From positions 1 to 11,218 of the forward strand of contig MNZP01000036.1 of assembly GCA_001873675.1 (NCBI GenBank): 11,218 bases of DNA, read 5' to 3'. The notes under the pieces were generated by a model. The model searched no databases, was not told where the DNA came from, and saw only the letters and a list, made by a program, of their open reading frames with translations. Source of the stretch: Syntrophaceae bacterium CG2_30_49_12 (GTDB lineage Bacteria; Desulfobacterota; Syntrophia; Syntrophales; CG2-30-49-12). Positions 5,716 to 11,218 of the stretch are shown here, one piece after another (position 1 is the stretch's first letter; the number at the start of each line of letters is the position of its first letter). Both the position numbers and the translations under genes were made by a program.

Positions 5716-7899
5716 ATGGTAAGAGAAGAGATTTTAAAAAAGTTGCCGCAATCAGACCGGCTTTTTGAGGGATTGCATCTGGTAAAGGAAGAGCAGGATG
5801 CTATCCTCAGCGCTCTTATTGCCGGTCATCATCTGCTCATCCTAGGTCCTACGGGCGCCGGCAAGACATCCATCGCCCTCAGGCTGGGTGGGCTGCTTGG
5901 TGATCTCGAGGTGATCGCGAATTGTCCGCTAAACTGTCTGGCGGACAATCCTGAGTGTCCCTGGTGTCTCGAAAGGATACACCGCGGTGAAACGCTTACG
6001 AAAACAGTTTTGCCGGCTGCCGAACGTCTGAAACGCTTGCAGGGCGGCAGCGGATTGGCGCCGGAAGACCTTATCGGCGGTATTGATCCGGAGGCAGCTT
6101 TGAATTACGGTTTGCATTCCCTTTCCTCGCTCTCACCCGGCAAATTGCTCCGCTCAAATAGAGGCATACTGCTGATTGATTTTATTGACCGGATGCCGGA
6201 AAGGGTTCTTAACACTCTTCTCTATGCCTTAGATGGCGGTGTCATCAACCTGGGTGCCTCTGAAGAGAGGCTCTGCCTCGATATGCTGGTGGTTGCTACA
6301 GGCAGTCCCAAGATGTTAGAGTATCTGCCTTTGGGTGTGCTGGAATGTTTTGACGTGGTTCATATCGGTTATCCTGTCAGTATGACGGTGGAGAAAATGA
6401 TTGCCCGCGACCGACTGGCCGCAAGAGGGAAAATGCTCACCGAGAGTGCCAGTGATATAATCGGAGAAATAGTCACCCGGACCAGAATGCACGGCGAGGT
6501 GGAAAGGGGTGTAAGCACCAGAGGTCTGCTCCATTGCCACGATCTGTTGGTATCTCTCAAAGAAATGTGTATCGCCGATGAAAGGAAAAGGCTTGAGGTT
6601 GCCGCCGCTGTTTCTTTACCGCACCGCCTGGAAGTGGTTCCTCACGCCGACCTGCCGGGGAGAAAGGAACAAATCGTAAACGAGATCCTCGAAGAGGTGC
6701 TCGGAGAGGGGGAAACGGCAGAAAAAATCGTCTTTTCCAGAGATGATCTGCTTTCCCTCGTAGAGGAAATTGCAAGAGAGGACAGGTTCAGAAAGCCCCT
6801 TAAATACGGCGCTTTTGATATTCTGTTAAAGAGGGTACAGCGTTTCCCCGATTCCAAACTGGCTGAAGTGGTAAGGAAGATGGCGGCGAGGATGAAGGAA
6901 CTATACCCGGAGCGGTACGGGCAGGACAGGATCAGCATGGAGATGCTTGCCGACATTGAAGAGGCAAGGAAACGGGAAGAAAGAGTAAACAGGATACGAC
7001 GTCAGTTGGAAGCGGATGCTCTAACGGAGACGATCAACCATTTAGAAGAGTACAATATCTTAGAGAAGGGCAAGCAAGGGTGGGAGTTGAGCCGCCGGGG
7101 ATTATCATTTCTGTTAGAGAGACTGACCCCCAGGCTGATTACCAATATCCTGTACGGCTATGGTAAACATCCCACCGGCAAGAAGCTTACCGTTGGTGAG
7201 GGGCGTGAAGTAGGGATAAGGCACTTCCGTTTCGGCGACCGCTACCGGGATGTTTCGCTTAAGGATACCATCAGGGAAACCATTCGGAACCGCCGTCAGT
7301 CCGTAACGAGAAAAGATATTATGGTCGTAACCAAAGACGTCCGCATGCAGATGGACATAGTCCTGGTGGTGGACCTTTCCGGCACCATGGTACAGTTAGA
7401 GAAATTATGGCACGCCAAGGAATGCGCTATTGCCCTTTCGCTGGCAGCGTCACAGTTTAGAGACAGGGTGGGGGTGGTTTCTTTTTCCAACCTGGCCGAT
7501 GTGGTAGTGGATATTACCGACAACCCGTACCATTTAACGCAAAGGGTGCTGAACCTGGAACTGCATCCGAACGCCTTTACCAATATTGGTTACGGTATCT
7601 TGAAAGCGACGCAGTTATTCAGCCGCCACAGGCGGGGCAGGGCTGTCCGGCATATGATCGTTATTTCCGATGGTGACGCCACTGCTCCCCACCCTTCCCC
7701 GCAGAAATATGCCCTGCGGCAGGCTACCAGCGCGGCAAGGAAGGGGATAACTATCTCCTGTGTCTGTATTGGTGGAGAATCTACCGATCCTGAACTGATG
7801 CGGAGAATTGCCAGGATAGGTAAGGGTAGAATTTACTTTGTCGGTGCGGAGACTGTCACTACAGCCGTTCTGGCCGAGAGAGTAGCAGCCAGAGCCTGA
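5716..7899 (+). CDS. Chelatase D-type protein: degenerate AAA+ domain plus VWA domain
   Basis: A 727-residue protein. The N-terminal AAA+ domain resembles the product at 2382-3419: Walker A GPTGAGKT at 44-51 and the same four-cysteine insert (C70-x3-C74-x6-C81-x2-C84). Walker B reads LLIDFID at 152-158, with Phe in place of the catalytic Glu, and sensor 1 has Ser for Asn (ATGSP), so it probably binds but does not hydrolyse ATP, as in BchD/ChlD. A charged helical linker at about 410-440 precedes the C-terminal VWA domain. Its MIDAS is D553-L-S555-G-T557, with Thr622 in NAFTNIG and Asp652 in ISDGD. In Mg-chelatases the D subunit couples the I ring to the substrate; CoxE, NorD and CbbO are analogous VWA partners in metalloenzyme activation. 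Lying between the ACS and CdhA-like genes, it probably works with the I subunit on that complex. The upstream SD is poor. Confidence 0.85.
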   Translation: MVREEILKKLPQSDRLFEGLHLVKEEQDAILSALIAGHHLLILGPTGAGKTSIALRLGGLLGDLEVIANCPLNCLADNPECPWCLERIHRGETLTKTVLPAAERLKRLQGGSGLAPEDLIGGIDPEAALNYGLHSLSSLSPGKLLRSNRGILLIDFIDRMPERVLNTLLYALDGGVINLGASEERLCLDMLVVATGSPKMLEYLPLGVLECFDVVHIGYPVSMTVEKMIARDRLAARGKMLTESASDIIGEIVTRTRMHGEVERGVSTRGLLHCHDLLVSLKEMCIADERKRLEVAAAVSLPHRLEVVPHADLPGRKEQIVNEILEEVLGEGETAEKIVFSRDDLLSLVEEIAREDRFRKPLKYGAFDILLKRVQRFPDSKLAEVVRKMAARMKELYPERYGQDRISMEMLADIEEARKREERVNRIRRQLEADALTETINHLEEYNILEKGKQGWELSRRGLSFLLERLTPRLITNILYGYGKHPTGKKLTVGEGREVGIRHFRFGDRYRDVSLKDTIRETIRNRRQSVTRKDIMVVTKDVRMQMDIVLVVDLSGTMVQLEKLWHAKECAIALSLAASQFRDRVGVVSFSNLADVVVDITDNPYHLTQRVLNLELHPNAFTNIGYGILKATQLFSRHRRGRAVRHMIVISDGDATAPHPSPQKYALRQATSAARKGITISCVCIGGESTDPELMRRIARIGKGRIYFVGAETVTTAVLAERVAARA

Positions 7900-7900
7900 C

Positions 7901-7942
7901 AAAATACCAGGATGGCCACTGAAAAAATACCAGGAGGGCCAC
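7901..7942. repeat. 19-bp direct repeat in the gap before the Cys-rich gene
   Basis: The 19 bases at 7901-7919, beginning AAAATACCAGGA, recur at 7924-7942 with one mismatch (T to G). The second copy ends in GGCCAC, which is the left arm of the hairpin described separately. The repeat lies in the 90-bp gap between the chelatase D-type gene and the Cys-rich gene and is not coding. Confidence 0.75.
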
Positions 7943-7956
7943 GCTCTGTCGTGGCC
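7937..7956 (+). promoter_or_regulatory. Intercistronic hairpin
   Basis: GGCCAC (7937-7942) and GTGGCC (7951-7956) form a perfect GC-rich 6-bp stem with an 8-base loop. No T-run follows, so it is not a standard intrinsic terminator. It may be an RNA processing or stability element setting the ratio of upstream to downstream products. A good ribosome binding site, AGGAG at 7975-7979, follows. Confidence 0.45.
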
Positions 7957-7989
7957 GAAAGAACAAACCAAGAAAGGAGATGAGAGACG

Positions 7990-8217
7990 ATGGCTACCGA
8001 AGTAAAAGTTTGCGGGGTATGCGGCAAGAACGATGCCGCGAAAGAGTGTTCGGAATGTAGCATCCCGATCTGTGATATGTGTGCCAAGGAGGTGCTTTTG
8101 CAGGACCTCAGCCCGGGGACCATGGTGAAGCCGGGGGTGTCGATGTCTCCCCTGAGAGCAGGGCAGACAAAAAAGAAGGTATGTCCCAAATGCCTCGCTG
8201 AAGTTGATTTTATGTAG
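7990..8217 (+). CDS. Small Cys-rich zinc-ribbon-like protein
   Basis: A 75-residue protein with eight cysteines as four CxxC pairs: C8/C11, C20/C23, C28/C31 and C65/C68. This suits two structural zinc sites or one metal centre. The third pair follows a CSECSIPIC stretch like B-box or RING-type ribbons. Residues 40-60 form a Cys-free loop, and Lys61-63 lead into the last pair. The start is set by AGGAG at 7975-7979. It lies 12 bases upstream of the CdhA-like gene, which has its own GGAG at 8221. I do not recognise a named family. Tight placement before the alpha subunit suggests a small accessory or assembly factor, possibly a metal or electron carrier. It is unlikely to be a ferredoxin because the CxxCxxC...CP pattern is absent. 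Confidence 0.8.
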   Translation: MATEVKVCGVCGKNDAAKECSECSIPICDMCAKEVLLQDLSPGTMVKPGVSMSPLRAGQTKKKVCPKCLAEVDFM

Positions 8218-8229
8218 AAAGGAGAGATT

Positions 8230-10722
8230 ATGTCTGAGAATAAAACATTTAGACTGGGGAATGCAGATATCCCCGTTGGGGAGCCGGTGCGCGACCCTCG
8301 CGGGGTTGAGGATATTATCATTGAAGCGATGGAGACGGACTTCCAGGAAGCGCGCTACAAAACTTTTGACCAGAGATTGTTTCCCTTTGCCGATGCTGCT
8401 GATATAGCCGAATGGGACAGTTTTTTGATCGGCAGATATCCCCCCCTTTATACATTTTCACCGGGGACATGCAGCGATTGCCCCCTGGGGCCCTGTGATC
8501 TGAAAGCGGACAACGGCCTCTGCGGTCTCACGGAAGTTGCCTCTCAGGCGAGGCTTTCCCTGCGGCGTACCTGCCGGGGCTGCCTCAGCCAATTTTTAGA
8601 CAGCCGGGAGTTGTTAAATTATGCCCTTAAGGTCTTCGGTTCGGACCGCCCCGTGGAATGGGGTAAGATGCACGACCGGAGCGATACCAGCCATATAGGT
8701 CTGATGACCGCTATATGGCCGAAGAACCTTGCCGATCTCGCCAGGGTGCTTTCTTATGCCGAGGAGCAGTTGAATAAACTCTTTACGGCCAGTTTCAGCG
8801 CTCTCGACCCTACCGAGATGGAACAGATGGTCCTCCATTCGGGCAGTATTTTACTGGTAGCGATGAACGTCTCCGAACTGGTGAAGATGAACTGCTTCGG
8901 TTTTACTAACGCCTCCAACGAGGACATCATGACCACCATCAATTGGCCACCGGCCAATATCTTGGGAGGGTTGGGCCATGTGGAAAAGGGAAAGCCGGTA
9001 CTCACTTTCCTGGGTGATAGCTTCCTGACGGGTTTTTGTGCCGTAAAGCAACTTAAGGAGGAGAACCTCTTCGAAAAGGTGGAGGTCTGCGGCATCGGTC
9101 CTGCCGGCCATGATATTATACGTTTTTATGACAGGTGCCGGATACTTGGTCCCATGACCCAGGCCCGTAAACTGGCGCGGCACGGCATCAGCGATGTTAT
9201 CGTTGCCGGCGACGCCTGTATTGATCTCAGCTTCCTCGAAGACGCAAAGATTGCCGGGACAAAGGTAATATGGACGAGCAGGGCGAGAAATATCGGTCTG
9301 CCGGATTATAGTGACGAGACAGTCGAAAAAATTGTCGCCGATCTCCTGGCCGGCGCTCCGGGAGTCTGGGTCCGCCATACGGAAAAGGCGGCTGCCGCAG
9401 CGGTGAAACTCGTACAGAAGATATCACGTCCTAAGAACCATCTCCTCTCGGAAGAGGCCGTGAAGAAAGAGGCAAAGCGCTGTCGTGACGATTGTGACCG
9501 ATGTTCTAATGTTTGTCCCAACGGTCTTCTCATCGGCCTGCAGTTGCGCAAGGTAAACGCTGAAGGAATAGCCGCCCTGAAAGATATAGAAGAGGGATGT
9601 TATATGTGCGGCGCCTGTGAGAAGATATGCCCTGAGAAAATACCTCTGGAAAATATCTTCGTTGCCGCCCTGGATGCGTGGAAGGATGATGATAAGTTGA
9701 AGATGCGCGCCGGTCGAGGTCCTGTAGCTCGTGTGGGGACTACCAGTTGGGCTTTCGGCTCAATGTGGGGCAACTGCCCCGGTATCTTCCATGTCATTGG
9801 ATGCGGGGATGCGCGAAACAGTGAGGAATTGGGCTGGATTGCCTATAATCTCACCTTGCGTAACGCCATTATATTTACCGCTGGTTGTGGCGCCGGTGAA
9901 ATCGGGCGGTATTTCAACAAGGAGAAAGGGCAGTACGTTTATGAACAGTTCGGCACCGAAGCCCAGTTGAGAAACCTGATCAACTGTGGTTCCTGCACGG
10001 CCTGTTCCCATATTGTTGATCAGGCGCTGAAGTGGCCCCGTACCGGCGCCGGCGCCGGCCACTACGGCAACTTTGCCGAAACGGCAGATCTGGAATATAA
10101 TATTATCGCCCCCACTTTGATCGTTTGGGGCGCCTTGCCCGACAGGATGCACGCCCTGGTGGCCTCCTGGGTGCGCGCCGGGATGAGCGCCGTTATCGGC
10201 CCCAATTCCGGGTTTGATTGGAATCGTTATCTGATGGGCAACAAGTGGAAGTGGGAAGAATGGTGGTCCTATATCAGTTACGGTGGGAAAAAGCAGTATC
10301 ATGAGCCGAGTCCTCCCGCGATGATTATTCCGGTGGAGACAAAGGAGGAGTGCCTTACCCAGGCCCTTGCCATTTCCATGCGGGCCGTTGATGTGAGGGA
10401 CGGCAGGCAGGCGCGGCTTGATACCTGGATTGAATTTTCTCAGATGTTTTTCCAGGAGTTCCCCGACGATTGGCGGCTTTTCGCCCGTTCGGACTGGGAG
10501 CTGCCTATTCGCTATAAGAGCAGGCTCCTCAAAGAGTTGAAGGAAAAGTCCGGCTGGGATATAGATCGTATGCAGATAAAAAAGGCCAGGCACCCCGATG
10601 GCAGACTTCTCGAAATCGGTGAGTTCAGTAAAGAATACAGCGCCATGACCAAGGCTATCACTAAGTTAAAGCGCATGATTGCACGCGGCAGCGCGCCTGG
10701 CGGGAAGGAGGAGAAAAAATGA
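8230..10722 (+). CDS. cdhA: CODH/ACS complex alpha-subunit homologue (CdhA-like) with altered C-cluster site
   Basis: An 830-residue homologue of archaeal CdhA, of family-like length. Present: B-cluster C81/C84/C89/C98 (CSDCPLGPC), a ferredoxin-like pair C418/C422/C425/C429 and C457/C460/C463/C467 (E and F clusters), and C-cluster-type Cys330, Cys525 (GCGD), Cys553 (AGCGAGEIG) and Cys589 (GSC). By eye alignment to remembered CdhA sequences, several functional residues are missing. The His of GHN is Asp263, the CC pair is Gly290-Pro291, the His-rich segment after the B-cluster is LSQFLDSR, the catalytic Lys is Arg639, and the first Cys of the CC at the D-cluster is Thr80. New cysteines lie near the site (C270, C287, C516, C586, C592). 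CO oxidation is therefore doubtful; electron transfer and scaffold roles remain plausible. The stop overlaps the next start (ATGA). Confidence 0.88.
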   Translation: MSENKTFRLGNADIPVGEPVRDPRGVEDIIIEAMETDFQEARYKTFDQRLFPFADAADIAEWDSFLIGRYPPLYTFSPGTCSDCPLGPCDLKADNGLCGLTEVASQARLSLRRTCRGCLSQFLDSRELLNYALKVFGSDRPVEWGKMHDRSDTSHIGLMTAIWPKNLADLARVLSYAEEQLNKLFTASFSALDPTEMEQMVLHSGSILLVAMNVSELVKMNCFGFTNASNEDIMTTINWPPANILGGLGHVEKGKPVLTFLGDSFLTGFCAVKQLKEENLFEKVEVCGIGPAGHDIIRFYDRCRILGPMTQARKLARHGISDVIVAGDACIDLSFLEDAKIAGTKVIWTSRARNIGLPDYSDETVEKIVADLLAGAPGVWVRHTEKAAAAAVKLVQKISRPKNHLLSEEAVKKEAKRCRDDCDRCSNVCPNGLLIGLQLRKVNAEGIAALKDIEEGCYMCGACEKICPEKIPLENIFVAALDAWKDDDKLKMRAGRGPVARVGTTSWAFGSMWGNCPGIFHVIGCGDARNSEELGWIAYNLTLRNAIIFTAGCGAGEIGRYFNKEKGQYVYEQFGTEAQLRNLINCGSCTACSHIVDQALKWPRTGAGAGHYGNFAETADLEYNIIAPTLIVWGALPDRMHALVASWVRAGMSAVIGPNSGFDWNRYLMGNKWKWEEWWSYISYGGKKQYHEPSPPAMIIPVETKEECLTQALAISMRAVDVRDGRQARLDTWIEFSQMFFQEFPDDWRLFARSDWELPIRYKSRLLKELKEKSGWDIDRMQIKKARHPDGRLLEIGEFSKEYSAMTKAITKLKRMIARGSAPGGKEEKK

Positions 10723-11177
10723 GTGTTTTTACAGAACTGGTTGGTAATATAAAAAAGAGGAAAAATGTGCTTCTTCTTACCGGATACCTCTGTGATGAGA
10801 TGGAATTAGGCGGCCGTAAGCTGTCCGATTTTGCGGCTCAGATTGCATTGAAACTGGATCTGCCGGTGGCGGCCACGGGTAGTTCGGCTGTTCCGTTAAA
10901 AGAGAAAGGGGTGCGGGCGACGAGAAAAGCGCTGGCGGAGATGGTTAATCTGACCCGTTTCCCCTACTGGGGTGATCCGATAACGGCCCAAAGGCCGGAA
11001 ATGATGGTCTTTATCGGTTATCCGGCGCGTATGCTTAAGTCTGTTTTACCGGCCGTGAAAGGTATGGAGACAGTGGTGCTGGGGAATATGTCCATGAAGG
11101 ATGCCACCTTTTCCCTGCCCGACGCTTCGCTTAGGGAGTACCAGAAGAACCTGGAATCGTTGATTGGAAGTCTCTAA
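10719..11177 (+). CDS. cdhB: CODH/ACS complex epsilon-subunit homologue (CdhB-like)
   Basis: A 152-residue Rossmann-like protein of the CdhB/epsilon family. Recognisable parts are the N-terminal strand NVLLLTGYL at 16-24, LPVAATGSSAVPLKEKGVRAT at about 48-68 (the family's PVxAT...S...E.G pattern) and MVFIGYPARMLKSVLPAVK at about 96-114. In archaea the epsilon subunit binds the alpha subunit in the alpha2-epsilon2 CODH component; a FAD- or electron-related role has been suggested, but its job is uncertain. Its ATG overlaps the cdhA-like stop by 4 bases, and AAGGAGG at 10705-10711 inside that gene is the SD. Retention next to the altered alpha subunit argues that the alpha-epsilon assembly still forms. 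The protein is slightly shorter than the archaeal proteins I recall. Confidence 0.85.
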   Translation: MSVFTELVGNIKKRKNVLLLTGYLCDEMELGGRKLSDFAAQIALKLDLPVAATGSSAVPLKEKGVRATRKALAEMVNLTRFPYWGDPITAQRPEMMVFIGYPARMLKSVLPAVKGMETVVLGNMSMKDATFSLPDASLREYQKNLESLIGSL

Positions 11178-11194
11178 AGTTGGAAGTGCCTAAA
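11164..11194. repeat. 15-bp direct repeat spanning the cdhB stop
   Basis: TTGGAAGTCTCTAAA (11164-11178) is followed one base later by TTGGAAGTGCCTAAA (11180-11194), with two mismatches and a 16-base period. The TAA stop (11175-11177) lies in the first copy. It is a third place in the window where short tandem repeats abut a gene end. Confidence 0.7.
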
Positions 11195-11200
11195 ATTGAC

Positions 11201-11216
11201 GACTTCGTAAAAAGTC
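11201..11216 (+). other. Small hairpin after cdhB
   Basis: GACTT (11201-11205) pairs with AAGTC (11212-11216) across a 6-base loop, 24 bases after the cdhB stop. The stem is short and the following bases are cut off by the window end, so a terminator cannot be confirmed. It could equally be the edge of a dispersed repeat. Confidence 0.3.
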
Positions 11217-11218
11217 TG

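Noticed and set aside
2382..7899. True magnesium or cobalt chelatase for tetrapyrroles
   Set aside because: No BchH/CobN-type large subunit and no tetrapyrrole pathway gene is in the cluster; the neighbours are all CODH/ACS-related.
9760..10593. 277-residue minus-strand open frame inside the CdhA-like gene
   Set aside because: The opposite strand encodes clear cluster motifs over the same bases; the minus frame has low-complexity Gly/His/Pro text and no ribosome binding site.

Overview
The window is from an anaerobic bacterium. der (EngA), a bacterial ribosome-assembly GTPase, lies at the left end, Shine-Dalgarno sequences are strong, and a rubredoxin-less rubrerythrin suggests a strict anaerobe. 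The right-hand operon encodes subunits of the archaeal-type CO dehydrogenase/acetyl-CoA synthase (CODH/ACS, ACDS) complex. Some anaerobic bacteria also carry this type. A Desulfobacterota-like host is a guess; nothing here fixes the phylum.

Layout: (1) 1-305, a non-coding stretch with GTTCAGG-type repeats and inverted repeats. (2) 306-1631, der (+). (3) 1639-2157, a diiron rubrerythrin (-), convergent with der. (4) 2158-2381, a divergent regulatory gap with two perfect inverted repeats and a good sigma70-like promoter facing right. (5) 2382-11177, one co-oriented cluster: chelatase-type AAA+ ATPase (I subunit), CooC-like nickel ATPase, acetyl-CoA synthase (CdhC/AcsB type), a chelatase D-type protein (degenerate AAA+ plus VWA), a 75-residue Cys-rich protein, a CdhA-like alpha subunit and a CdhB-like epsilon subunit. 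Several junctions are coupled by ATGA overlaps.

The main discovery is in the acetyl-CoA synthase. Its reading frame holds two in-frame TGA codons as TGA-GGG-TGA (5160-5168), exactly where the family has the Cys-Gly-Cys that binds the distal nickel of the A-cluster. The frame then continues for about 148 codons of clear acetyl-CoA synthase C-terminus to a TAA at 5612. Cysteine spacing matches the Moorella enzyme residue for residue (3, 9, 10, 67, 2). A SECIS-like hairpin with a GGU loop lies 29 nt after the second TGA. TGA is used as an ordinary stop elsewhere in the window. The best reading is a selenoprotein ACS with a Sec-Gly-Sec nickel site. A standard gene caller would cut this gene in two.

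The second discovery is that the CdhA-like partner seems to have lost the residues that define a CO dehydrogenase C-cluster: the His and Cys of the unique iron, the His relay, the catalytic Lys and the D-cluster Cys. It keeps the four other C-cluster cysteines and the B, E and F cluster cysteines, and has gained several cysteines around the site. Together with a dedicated chelatase-like I/D pair, a CooC homologue and a small zinc-ribbon-like protein, this looks like a variant ACS/CODH-like complex with its own metal-loading machinery. Its reaction cannot be deduced from the sequence.
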